DNA of 64,000 nucleotides from NCBI GenBank assembly GCA_041918615.1, contig JAYRVH010000057.1, positions 1 through 64,000 on the forward strand. Direction: 5' to 3'. The translations under genes and the position numbers were made by a program. Under the pieces are notes generated by a model, which was not told the origin of the DNA, made no database searches, and was given only the letters and a program-made list of their open reading frames with translations. This DNA comes from JAEUJM01 sp041918615. GTDB taxonomy: Bacteria; Actinomycetota; Acidimicrobiia; Acidimicrobiales; DATDAH01. How positions within the stretch are numbered: the first letter of the stretch is position 1; each line of letters opens with the position of its first letter. This document shows, one piece after another, positions 44,253-52,167 of this stretch.

Positions 44253-45182
44253 GTGGACATCGACCTGAGCGACGAGGCCCAGGAGTACGGCCGTCAGGCC
44301 CGGCGGGCCTTCGAGTCCGCCGGCGGCGACCTGCTCGTCCAGCAGGCCGAGCGCGAGCCCGGGCGGCGGGGCGACCTCGTGTCCCCGGTGCTCGCGGAGC
44401 TCGGCGCGTGGGACCTCGACCCTCGCGGCGATGCCGACGAGCTGGAGGCGGGCGCGGCACTGTGCCGCGCCGCCGGGTACTGGGCCGTCCCGTACCCCGT
44501 GGCCGAGTGTCTCGCCCGCCCGACGGGCATCGAGGCCGACGGCCTGTTGGTCATCGCCGACACCAACCCGTGCGGGCCGGCGGCAGGGCTGGACCTGCGG
44601 TGGGTGGCGGTCACCCTCGACGGGCAGCGCAGCACGGCCATCCCGCAGCCGTTGGGAGGGTCGCCCCGTGACACGGCGTTCGTGGCGGGGCTCGAACTGC
44701 AGCCGCTCGACGGCGGCGGCATCGGTGACGTGGCCCTCGGCCTCGCCTTCTCCAGCTGGACGCTGCTCGGGATGCTCGACAGGGCCATCGACCTGACCCG
44801 CCGGCACGTCCTCGAGCGCCAGCAGTTCGGCCGGCCCCTTGCCGCTTTCCAGAGCGTCCAGTTCCAGCTCACCGACGCCGAGGTCGAGCGCAGCGGCGTC
44901 GAGATGCTGGCCCGCTACGCGCTGTGGGCCATCCAGACCGACCGGCCCGAGGCCCTCGACGACGCCTTGGCCCTGCGCATGGCCGGGCTCGAGGCCGCCG
45001 AGGTCGTCTTCCGGGTGGGCCACCAGCTGCACGGCGCCACCGGCTTCTGCGACGAGACGAGGCTGTCATGGGTCTCGCGGTACAGCCAGCCGCTGCGCCG
45101 GCTGCCCTTCGGGCTGTCGGCCACGCGCGATCACCTGACCCGCCGGCTGGGCCGGCACGGTCTGGCCGGGCTGTTCGGATGA
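44253..45182 (+). CDS. Acyl-CoA dehydrogenase-like, stripped partner subunit
   Basis: 309 residues from GTG 44253 with GAAGG upstream. Recognisable by RHVLERQQFGRPLAAFQSVQ and HQLHGATGFCDETRLSW, but lacking SEPxxGSD and the EGT base, and about 70 residues shorter than a full ACAD. Likely the beta subunit of the preceding gene. The stop overlaps the crotonase start (ATGA). Confidence 0.82.
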   Translation: MDIDLSDEAQEYGRQARRAFESAGGDLLVQQAEREPGRRGDLVSPVLAELGAWDLDPRGDADELEAGAALCRAAGYWAVPYPVAECLARPTGIEADGLLVIADTNPCGPAAGLDLRWVAVTLDGQRSTAIPQPLGGSPRDTAFVAGLELQPLDGGGIGDVALGLAFSSWTLLGMLDRAIDLTRRHVLERQQFGRPLAAFQSVQFQLTDAEVERSGVEMLARYALWAIQTDRPEALDDALALRMAGLEAAEVVFRVGHQLHGATGFCDETRLSWVSRYSQPLRRLPFGLSATRDHLTRRLGRHGLAGLFG

Positions 45183-45958
45183 CCTACGACCTCCCCGACG
45201 AGCTCACGGTCGAAACGGACGGGCCACTGCGCACCGTCACCATCAACCGGCCGAACGACCTGAACGCGGTCAATGCATCCCTGCACTGGGCCCTCGCCAA
45301 CGTCTGGCGCCAGCTGGCCGCCGACCTCGAGGCCGAGGTGGTGATCCTCACCGGCGCGGGTCGGGCGTTCAGCGCCGGGGGCGACCTGGACTGGATCACC
45401 TCGTTCCTGGACGACCCCGTGGCCCGGGACGAGAGCCTGCGGGAAGGTGCGCAGATCATCGAGGAGATGCTGCGCTTCCCGCTGCCGGTGATCGCCGCGG
45501 TCAACGGGCCGGCGGTCGGCCTCGGGTGCAGCCTGGCCGTGCTGTGCGACATCGTCCTGATGGCCGACACCGCCCACCTGGCCGACCCCCACGTGGCCGT
45601 GGGGCTGGTGGCGGGGGACGGCGGCGCGGCCTTCTGGCCGCTGCTCACCCCCATCTTGCGGTCGCGTGAGTACCTCTACACCGGCGACCGCATCCCTGCG
45701 GCCACGGCGGTCGAGTTGGGCCTGGCCACCCGCACCACCGCGTCCGACGACCTCCTCCTCGAGGCCCGCCGCCTGGCCCAGCGCCTGGCGGCCCAGTCGC
45801 CGGCCGCGCTCCAGGGCACCAAGCGGGTGTTGAACATGCACCTGGCGCAGGCGCTGACCGGCGCGATGCAGGCGGGCTTCGCGGCCGAGGCCGCGACCAT
45901 GGCGTCCGACGAGCACCGCGAGCGCCTGCTCGCCCTGCGCCACCCGCCCGCGAACTGA
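45179..45958 (+). CDS. Enoyl-CoA hydratase
   Basis: 259 residues from ATG 45179. Crotonase signatures: INRPNDLNAVN, AFSAGGDLDWI oxyanion strand, VIAAVNGPAVGLGCSLAVLCD, DPHVAVGLVAGDGGA with Asp in place of Glu at the second site, as in several isomerase-like members. Completes an SDR-ACAD-ACAD-crotonase operon, a full turn of a beta-oxidation-like cycle apart from the thiolase. Confidence 0.88.
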   Translation: MTYDLPDELTVETDGPLRTVTINRPNDLNAVNASLHWALANVWRQLAADLEAEVVILTGAGRAFSAGGDLDWITSFLDDPVARDESLREGAQIIEEMLRFPLPVIAAVNGPAVGLGCSLAVLCDIVLMADTAHLADPHVAVGLVAGDGGAAFWPLLTPILRSREYLYTGDRIPAATAVELGLATRTTASDDLLLEARRLAQRLAAQSPAALQGTKRVLNMHLAQALTGAMQAGFAAEAATMASDEHRERLLALRHPPAN

Positions 45959-46114
45959 TCGCGTCGGCCGCGTCCGACCTCGCCGAGCTGCGCGCGGCCG
46001 TCCGCCAGTGGCGCCGGGTGCATCCTGCGGTGAGGGAACGGGCACGCAGTTCCGGCCGGGGCACGGCGCGTTATCGTCCCGGGCTGATCCGCCATCCACC
46101 AGACGGGGACCACC

Positions 46115-47599
46115 ATGAAGACGATCGGTCACTGGATCGCCGGGCAGCCCGTGGACGGCACCTCGGGGCGGACGACCCCGGTGTACGACCCCGCTCGCGG
46201 GCAGCAGACGGGTGAGGTGACGCTGGCCTCGGTGGCCGACATCGACCGGGTGGCCGCGGTCGCCCGCGAGGCCGCTGCCGATTGGGGCGCGTCCCCGTTG
46301 AGCCGGCGGGCGACCCTGCTGTTCCGCCTGCGCGAGCTGCTCGACGCCCACCGGGGCGATCTGGCTGCACTCGTCACCGGCGAGCACGGCAAGGTGCGGT
46401 CCGATGCCGAGGGCGAGGTGGCCCGGGGCATCGAGTGCGTCGAGTTCGCGTGCGGCATCCCGCACCTGCTCGGGGGCTCGCACAGCGCCGAGGCGTCGAC
46501 CGGCGTGGACGTCCACACGGTGCTGCGGCCGGTGGGCGTCGTGGCCGGCATCACCCCGTTCAACTTCCCGGTGATGGTCCCGCTCTGGATGCTGGCCAAC
46601 GCGGTCGCCTGCGGGAACGCGTTCGTGCTCAAGCCGTCCGAGAAGGACCCGTCGGCCTCGCTGCTCCTGGCCGATCTGCTGCAGCGAGCGGGGTTCCCCG
46701 ACGGCGTGTTCAACGTCGTCCAGGGAGACGCCCGGGCGGTCGAGGCGTTGCTGGGCCACCGCGACGTCGATGCCGTGTCGTTCGTGGGCAGCACGCCGGT
46801 CGCCCGCCACATCTACGGGACGGGGACGGCGAACGGCAAGCGGGTCCAGGCCCTCGGCGGCGCCAAGAACCACATGGTCGTGCTGCCCGACGCCGATGTC
46901 GAGGTCGCCGCCGACGCGGCCGTCTCCGCCGCCTACGGCTCGGCGGGGGAGCGGTGCATGGCCATCTCGATCATCGTGGCCGTCGGGGCGGTCGCCGATC
47001 CGCTGGTCGACGCAATCGCGGCGCGGATCCCCGACATCGTGGTCGGCCGCGGCGACGACACCCGCTCGATGATGGGGCCGCTCATCACCCGGGAGCATCG
47101 CGACCGGGTGCGCTCGTACGTCGCGGGGGCGCCGGGCGAGGGCGCCCGGGTCGTGGTCGACGGCGCCACGACGGCCTCGAGCGACGGCTTCTTCCTCGGG
47201 TGCGCCCTGCTCGACGGCGTGACGCCGGGGATGCGCGTCTATGACGACGAGATCTTCGGCCCCGTCCTCGGGGTCGTGCGGGTGGCGACCTACGACGAGG
47301 CGATCACCCTGGTCAACGCCAACCCCTACGGCAACGGCGTCGCCCTGTTCACCGGTGACGGCGGCGCCGCCCGGCGCTTCGAGCGGGAGGTGCAGGTGGG
47401 CATGATCGGGATCAACGTGCCCATCCCCGTGCCGGTCGCCTGGCAGTCCTTCGGCGGGTGGAAGGCGTCGATCTTCGGCGACGCGCCGATGTACGGCCCC
47501 GAGGGCATCCGCTTCTACACGCGGCCGAAGGTGGTCACCTCCCGTTGGCCCGACCCGGCCTCGAGCGGGGTCGACCTGGGGTTCCCCACCACGACCTGA
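46115..47599 (+). CDS. mmsA: CoA-acylating methylmalonate-semialdehyde dehydrogenase
   Basis: 494 residues from ATG 46115. ALDH fold with GVVAGITPFNFPVMVPLWML, LKPSEKDPS, FVGSTPVARHIY and catalytic Cys near residue 281 in GSAGERCMAIS; IFGPVLGVVRV and INVPIPVPVAWQSFGGWK are specific to the MmsA branch. Converts methylmalonate or malonate semialdehyde to propionyl- or acetyl-CoA, the end of valine and beta-alanine/branched-chain breakdown. No 3-hydroxyisobutyrate dehydrogenase sits next to it here. Confidence 0.93.
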   Translation: MKTIGHWIAGQPVDGTSGRTTPVYDPARGQQTGEVTLASVADIDRVAAVAREAAADWGASPLSRRATLLFRLRELLDAHRGDLAALVTGEHGKVRSDAEGEVARGIECVEFACGIPHLLGGSHSAEASTGVDVHTVLRPVGVVAGITPFNFPVMVPLWMLANAVACGNAFVLKPSEKDPSASLLLADLLQRAGFPDGVFNVVQGDARAVEALLGHRDVDAVSFVGSTPVARHIYGTGTANGKRVQALGGAKNHMVVLPDADVEVAADAAVSAAYGSAGERCMAISIIVAVGAVADPLVDAIAARIPDIVVGRGDDTRSMMGPLITREHRDRVRSYVAGAPGEGARVVVDGATTASSDGFFLGCALLDGVTPGMRVYDDEIFGPVLGVVRVATYDEAITLVNANPYGNGVALFTGDGGAARRFEREVQVGMIGINVPIPVPVAWQSFGGWKASIFGDAPMYGPEGIRFYTRPKVVTSRWPDPASSGVDLGFPTTT

Positions 47600-47619
47600 G
47601 CGGGCGCGCGGCCCGTCTC
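47598..47619. terminator. GC-rich hairpin between convergent genes
   Basis: GAG-CGGGC (47598-47605) pairs with GCCCG-t-CTC (47611-47619) around a GCGCG loop, starting at the mmsA stop codon. No poly-U. Candidate terminator for mmsA and the P450. Confidence 0.4.
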
Positions 47620-47623
47620 ACTG

Positions 47624-48826
47624 TCAGTCGGCGAAGACCGGCAGCGTGTCCCATCCCCGCACGGTGGACGAGAGGCTCTGCCTGGCGTTGAGGGTGTCGA
47701 TCTCCCACTCGGGCCAGCGCTTCAGCACCTCGTCGAGTGCCACCCGGCCCTCGAGCCGCGCCAGCGCGGCGCCGAGGCAGAAGTGGATGCCGTAGCCGAA
47801 GCTGAGGTGGTGACCGATCTGGCGGTGGATGTCGAAACGGTCACCGTCGGGGAACTTGCGCTCGTCGCGGTTGGCCGAGCCGTTGAGCAGCATCAGGATG
47901 CTGCCCTCGGGAACCGTGTGGCCGTGGTGCTCGACGTCACGGCTCACCAGGCGGGCCTGCGCCGGTGACGGGGCCTCGAAGCGCAGCAGCTCCTCGATGG
48001 CCTGCGGGATGAGGCTGCGATCCTCGGCGACCTCGCGGCGCTGGTCTGGGTGGTCGGCCAGCACCTTGCCCGTCCAGCCGATCAGCCGGGTCGTGGTCTC
48101 GTTGCCGGCCCCGGCCAACAGGTTCACGTAGGTGAGGATCTCCTCGCGGGTGAGCGTGCGGGTGGTCCCGGTCTCGTCCTCGAACTCGGCGTCGATGAGC
48201 TCGGTCATGAGGTCGTCGGACGGGTGGTCGACCCGCCAGTCGATGTAGTCGCCGAACATGTCCTGGCCAATGCCCTGGCCCATGTCCTCCTCACGGAAGG
48301 TGGGGATCTCGCCCTCCTCCATGCGCAGGCCCTCGTCCAGCCGGTCCCGGATCGCCTGCTGGTCTGACTCGGGGATGCCCAGCAGGTAGCCGATCGTGCG
48401 CATGGGCATCTGCGCGCCGAGGTCGGCGATGAAGTCGAACCCGCCCGTGCCCACCAGGGGGTCGAGCGTGCGGGCGCAGAACTCCCGGACCAACGGCTCG
48501 ATGGCGTTCATCCTCCTCGGGGTGAAGACCCGCGAGAGCACACCTCGGTGCACGTCGTGGACGGGCGGGTCCTCGAACAGGATGATCCCGGGCGGCAAGC
48601 TGATGTCGGCCTTGATGAGCTCGAGGATCGTGCCCCTGCCCGACCGGTAGGTGTCCCAATCGATGAGGCCCTTCTCCACGTCGTCGAAGCGGCTGAGCGC
48701 GAAGAACCCGTGCGTCTCGTTGTAGTAGAGCGGCGCCTCGTCCCGAAGCCGCTTCCAGACGGGGTACGGGTCCTTGTCGATCTGCGCGTCGTAGGGGTCG
48801 TAGTAGACGTCGTTGCCGCTGGTCAC
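47624..48826 (-). CDS. Cytochrome P450
   Basis: 400 residues from GTG 48826. I-helix NLLAGAGNETTTRLIGW, ExxR in IEELLRFEAP, heme loop FGYGIHFCLGAALA with Cys near residue 350. Single-gene unit under promoter D, divergent from doxX. Third class I P450 of the window; no ferredoxin adjoins it. Confidence 0.92.
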   Translation of the reverse strand: MTSGNDVYYDPYDAQIDKDPYPVWKRLRDEAPLYYNETHGFFALSRFDDVEKGLIDWDTYRSGRGTILELIKADISLPPGIILFEDPPVHDVHRGVLSRVFTPRRMNAIEPLVREFCARTLDPLVGTGGFDFIADLGAQMPMRTIGYLLGIPESDQQAIRDRLDEGLRMEEGEIPTFREEDMGQGIGQDMFGDYIDWRVDHPSDDLMTELIDAEFEDETGTTRTLTREEILTYVNLLAGAGNETTTRLIGWTGKVLADHPDQRREVAEDRSLIPQAIEELLRFEAPSPAQARLVSRDVEHHGHTVPEGSILMLLNGSANRDERKFPDGDRFDIHRQIGHHLSFGYGIHFCLGAALARLEGRVALDEVLKRWPEWEIDTLNARQSLSSTVRGWDTLPVFAD

Positions 48827-48864
48827 GGGGACGGCTCACGCTCCCTTGCTCGTTCCGTGCGAAA

Positions 48865-48880
48865 CTAACAGCCGTGTCGA
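48865..48880 (-). promoter_or_regulatory. Palindromic operator, site D
   Basis: CTAACAGCCGTGTCGA on the plus strand, 10 of 12 matches to CTRACR-N4-YGTYAG. On the minus strand it runs into TAGTTT, a -10-like element for the P450, in the same geometry as site B. It lies in the 86-bp divergent gap with doxX. Confidence 0.5.
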
Positions 48881-48912
48881 GTCTGCAGGACCGCTGACGC
48901 TGAGGAGCGCGA

Positions 48913-49431
48913 ATGCCCGACGTTGATTCCGTGAACCTCGCCCTGCTGGGCCTTCGACTGATCCTCGGCGCGGTGATGTTGGCTCACGGCATCAACCACA
49001 TCATCGGTGGCGGCAAGATCGCGGGCACCGGCAGGTGGTTCGAGAGCCTGGGCATGAAGCCGGGCCTCCTCCATGCCTGGCTGGCCAGCGTCACCGAGGT
49101 GGCCGGCGGTGCGATGTTGATGCTCGGCCTGCTCACGCCGCTGGGGTGCGCGGCGGTCGTGGGCGTCATGCTGGTCGCCCTCATCACCAATCACCTGAAG
49201 AACGGCTTCTTCATCTTCCGGCCGGGCGAGGGCTACGAGTACGTGCTCACCCTCACCGTGGTGGCGACGTGCCTGGCCATGCTGGGCCCGGGGGAGTGGT
49301 CGCTCGACGAGGCCCTCGACATCGGTGACCTCGCCGGTTGGAGCGGCCTGTGGATCGTGCTGGTGGCCGGCGCGGGCGGCGCGGCCGCCCTGCTCGCGGT
49401 CTTCTGGCGCCCGCCCAAGCCGGACGCCTGA
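48913..49431 (+). CDS. DoxX family membrane protein
   Basis: 172 residues from ATG 48913, GAGGAG six to ten bases upstream. Four hydrophobic segments (about 9-27, 55-72, 78-95, 112-130, plus a C-terminal one at 143-163). The AHGINHIIGGGKIAGTGRWF helix-loop and FESLGMKPG are typical of DoxX. Inner membrane; family linked to redox or quinone processes, exact role unknown. Divergent from the P450 across site D and followed by the amidohydrolase operon across site E. Confidence 0.85.
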   Translation: MPDVDSVNLALLGLRLILGAVMLAHGINHIIGGGKIAGTGRWFESLGMKPGLLHAWLASVTEVAGGAMLMLGLLTPLGCAAVVGVMLVALITNHLKNGFFIFRPGEGYEYVLTLTVVATCLAMLGPGEWSLDEALDIGDLAGWSGLWIVLVAGAGGAAALLAVFWRPPKPDA

Positions 49432-49461
49432 TCGCCCGACGTCACTGCCTGGTAGCGTGAT

Positions 49462-49477
49462 CTGACGCCGTCGTCAG
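49462..49477 (+). promoter_or_regulatory. Palindromic operator, site E
   Basis: CTGACGCCGTCGTCAG matches CTRACR-N4-YGTYAG at 12 of 12 and has perfect 6-bp arms. It is followed by TTATCG and a GGGGGAGG ribosome site, 20 bp before the amidohydrolase start. Confidence 0.65.
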
Positions 49478-49496
49478 TTATCGGGGGAGGTCCGTG

Positions 49497-50774
49497 ATGG
49501 ACATCAACGACATGGTGCTGGTGAGTGTCGACGATCACGTGGTCGAGCCGCCGCACGTCTTCGAGGGGCGGTTGCCGGCCAAGTACGCCGACCTGGCGCC
49601 CAAGTTCATCACCCGCGACGACGGCACCAACGCGTGGGTGTACGAGGGCCAGGAGATCTCGAACGTCGCCCTGAACGCGGTGGCCGGTCGGCCGCCCGAG
49701 GAGTACGGCCTGGAGCCGACCTCGTTCGCCCAGCTGCGAGCGGGCTGCTACGACATCGACGAGCGCGTCATGGACATGAACGCCAACGGCGTCCTGGGCT
49801 CGCTCTGCTTCCCCTCCTTCCCGCACTTCTGCGGGCAGCTGTTCGCCCGGACGGAGGACAAGGAGGTCGCCCTGGCGATGGTGCGGGCCTACAACGACTG
49901 GCACATCGAGGACTGGTGCGGCACCCACCCGGGCCGCTTCATCCCCTGCTCACTGCCCGCCATCTGGGACCCGCAGCTCCTGGCCGACGAGGTGCGCCGC
50001 ACCGCCCGGATGGGCGCCCACGCGGTGACCTTCTCGGAGAACCCCTCCAAGCTCGGGTGGCCCAGCTTCCACTCCGACCACTGGGACCCCTTCTGGACGG
50101 CCTGCAGCGACGAAGCGGTCGTGGTCTGCCTGCACATCGGGTCGTCGTCACAGCTCGTGATCACCGCGCCCGATGCGCCCATCGACTGCCTGATCACCCT
50201 GACCCCGATGAACATCGTGCAGGCCGCCGCCGACCTGGTGTGGTCGCCCGTGCTCCGCAAGTTCCCCGATCTCAAGATCGCCCTGTCCGAGGGCGGCATC
50301 GGGTGGGTCCCCTACTTCCTCGAGCGCATCGACTACAACTACCGCCGCCATCACGCCTGGACCGGGCAGGACTTCGGCGACCGGTTGCCGAGCGAGGTGT
50401 TCAACGAGCACGTCCTCACCTGCTTCATCGACGACCGCTTCGGCATGGCCAGCCGTGACTTCCTGAACATGGACCACGTGATGTGGGAGTGCGACTACCC
50501 CCACTCGGACTCCACGTGGCCGTTCGCACCCGAAGAGGTCGACGGCCATTTCGCCGGGATGAGCGACCCGGACATCGACCGGGTCACCCACCGCAACGCC
50601 ATGAGGCAATTCAGCTACGACCCCTTCGCCGTCCTCGGCGGCCGGGAGAACTGCACGGTCGGCGCGCTTCGGGCCGAGGCGGTCGGCCACGACGTCGCCA
50701 CGCGGTCGGTGGGCGCGCCCGTGGGCGCTCACGCCACCCTGGCCGCCGACCTTGGTTCATCCGTGTCCCGCTGA
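49497..50774 (+). CDS. Amidohydrolase-2 family metal-dependent hydrolase
   Basis: 425 residues. ATG 49497 is preferred over in-frame GTG 49494 because GGGGGAGG is six bases upstream. Motifs: VSVDDHVVEPPHVFEGRLP, FCGQLFARTED, ALSEGGIGWVPYFLERIDY and MWECDYPHSDSTWP, whose Asp is the late metal ligand. Same branch as the enzyme at 16394 (VDDHV versus VDNHM), suggesting duplicated steps on related substrates under the same operator. Confidence 0.87.
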   Translation: MDINDMVLVSVDDHVVEPPHVFEGRLPAKYADLAPKFITRDDGTNAWVYEGQEISNVALNAVAGRPPEEYGLEPTSFAQLRAGCYDIDERVMDMNANGVLGSLCFPSFPHFCGQLFARTEDKEVALAMVRAYNDWHIEDWCGTHPGRFIPCSLPAIWDPQLLADEVRRTARMGAHAVTFSENPSKLGWPSFHSDHWDPFWTACSDEAVVVCLHIGSSSQLVITAPDAPIDCLITLTPMNIVQAAADLVWSPVLRKFPDLKIALSEGGIGWVPYFLERIDYNYRRHHAWTGQDFGDRLPSEVFNEHVLTCFIDDRFGMASRDFLNMDHVMWECDYPHSDSTWPFAPEEVDGHFAGMSDPDIDRVTHRNAMRQFSYDPFAVLGGRENCTVGALRAEAVGHDVATRSVGAPVGAHATLAADLGSSVSR

Positions 50775-50785
50775 GCGGCCGGGCA

Positions 50786-50840
50786 TCCCGCTCGTCACGG
50801 CCGACGACCTCGGCACCTCGGGCCGCCGCCTCGAGCGGGA
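50786..50840. terminator. Inverted repeat between convergent genes
   Basis: TCCCGCTCG (50786-50794) and CGAGCGGGA (50832-50840) are perfect 9-bp arms with a 37-nt loop in the 79-bp gap between the amidohydrolase and SDR stops. Could terminate both; the loop is long. Confidence 0.3.
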
Positions 50841-50853
50841 CGGGCCGGTCGGG

Positions 50854-51612
50854 TCAGCCGCTCGGGACGAGGCCAGGGGTGGGGTGGATCTCGCCGCCGC
50901 CGTCGAGCACCAGGTTGGCGCCGCTGATGTACGCGGACAGCGGAGAGGCGAGGAAGACCACGGCCTCGGCCACGTCGGCGGGTGTCCCCATGCGGCCGAG
51001 TGGCACGGTGGCCGCCACCCGTGCACGGACCTCCTCGTCGCCGTAGTACTCCCCGTCGACGGTCTCTATCAGCCCGGCCGACACGCAGTTGACCCGGACC
51101 TTCGGGGCCCACTCGAACGCGAGCCCCTTGGTCAGCGCGGCCAGCCCGGCCTTGGCGGCGCCGTACACCGCGGCGCCCGGCGAGGGGCGCAGTCCGCTCA
51201 CCGAACCGATGTTGACGATCACGCCGCCGTCCGCCTGGCCCTGCATCACCCTATTGGCCGCCTGGCTGACGAACATCGGGCCGGTCAGGTTCAGAGCGAC
51301 GATCTTCTCCGAGAACCGAGGTGACGCGGTCGCCGCATCCGCGTAGGGGGCGCCGCCGGCGTTGTTCACCACCACGTCGAGGTGCCCGTACCGGGCGGCC
51401 ACCTCGGCGACCAGGGCAGCCACCTGCTCGGGGTCGCGGACGTCGGCGACGAAGAACCTCACGCCCGCAGGGAGGTCGTCGGGCTCATTGCGCCCGCACA
51501 CCGCAACCTGTGCGCCAGCCTCGGCGAAGCGCTCCGCGATCCCCCGGCCGATCCCCCGTGTGCCGCCGGTGACCAGAGCGACACGACCCTTGAGCGCAGT
51601 GTCTGCATCCAT
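50854..51612 (-). CDS. Short-chain dehydrogenase/reductase
   Basis: 252 residues from ATG 51612. VALVTGGTRGIGRGIAERF loop, NNAGG, IGSVSGLRPSPGAAVYGAAK active site, NCVSAGLIET and LVLDGGGEIH. A classical SDR, NADP(H) likely from the CGRNE after strand 2. Stand-alone unit; the C-terminal PTPGLVPSG is variable. Confidence 0.87.
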   Translation of the reverse strand: MDADTALKGRVALVTGGTRGIGRGIAERFAEAGAQVAVCGRNEPDDLPAGVRFFVADVRDPEQVAALVAEVAARYGHLDVVVNNAGGAPYADAATASPRFSEKIVALNLTGPMFVSQAANRVMQGQADGGVIVNIGSVSGLRPSPGAAVYGAAKAGLAALTKGLAFEWAPKVRVNCVSAGLIETVDGEYYGDEEVRARVAATVPLGRMGTPADVAEAVVFLASPLSAYISGANLVLDGGGEIHPTPGLVPSG

Positions 51613-51692
51613 CGTGGCGCGAGCCTACGACGTCCAGGTGAAAGCTTCCGACGACGGGCGACGAGGAGCCCCGGGCCCGGGGAGGGCTGGGG

Positions 51693-51965
51693 TCAGGCCG
51701 GCTGGGTCTGCAGCGCCGAGCCCGCCACCTGGCCGGTGCGGATCCATTCGCGCGCGAGGGCCTGCTTGACCTCGACCAGGCGCTTCACGTCGCGGGCGTC
51801 GATGTCGTAGCGGTCACGCCGATAGCTGGCGATGTGGCCCGGCGTCCAGAGGTGGGCGCGATGGGCCTCGAGATCGAGGTAGGCCTCGCGGAGTTCGTCC
51901 TCGGTTGGTTGGGCCTCGAGCCATTCGAGGAAGGACCGGTTGTTCCAGTCCGGGTTGATGCTCAT
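51693..51965 (-). CDS. Small charged protein of unknown function, 90 aa
   Basis: ATG 51965 with GGAGA about nine bases upstream. Sequence begins MSINPDWNNRSFLEWLEAQP and is rich in Arg, Glu and Trp, helical, no Cys, no membrane segment. Not recognised. It sits between an SDR and the divergent AAA ATPase, on the minus strand, 80 bp beyond the SDR start. Good codon pattern supports coding. Confidence 0.6.
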   Translation of the reverse strand: MSINPDWNNRSFLEWLEAQPTEDELREAYLDLEAHRAHLWTPGHIASYRRDRYDIDARDVKRLVEVKQALAREWIRTGQVAGSALQTQPA

Positions 51966-52117
51966 CTGTCGTCTCCGTTGACGGTTGCCTTTTCGTTGCT
52001 CCGAGACTAACGACCACCTCGGTCCGATGGTCGGCGGATTCGGTGAAACGCCCGTGAATTCGTCCCCCTGGGGCGGAGACGTTGTCGGATCCAGTTCCGG
52101 GAGACCCTACGACTGAT

Positions 52118-52156
52118 CTTATCGTAATGCAACATAAGGTCCATAAGGTTTGATAA
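52118..52156 (+). promoter_or_regulatory. AT-rich promoter with repeated ATAAGGT
   Basis: An unusually A/T-rich patch in this window. ATAAGGT occurs at 52134-52140 and 52143-52149 (9-bp period), and CTTAT at 52118-52122 is complementary to their ATAAG. TGATAA at 52151-52156 is a good -10, putting the start point about at the ATPase ATG (52168), so the mRNA is probably leaderless. The repeats could be operator half-sites. Confidence 0.5.
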
Positions 52157-52167
52157 CCTCGGTCGAG

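Noticed and set aside
52007..52022. CTAACGACCACCTCGG as another copy of the shared operator
   Set aside because: First arm is perfect but the second matches only 4 of 6; neighbouring genes (unknown 90-aa protein, ATPase) are not catabolic.
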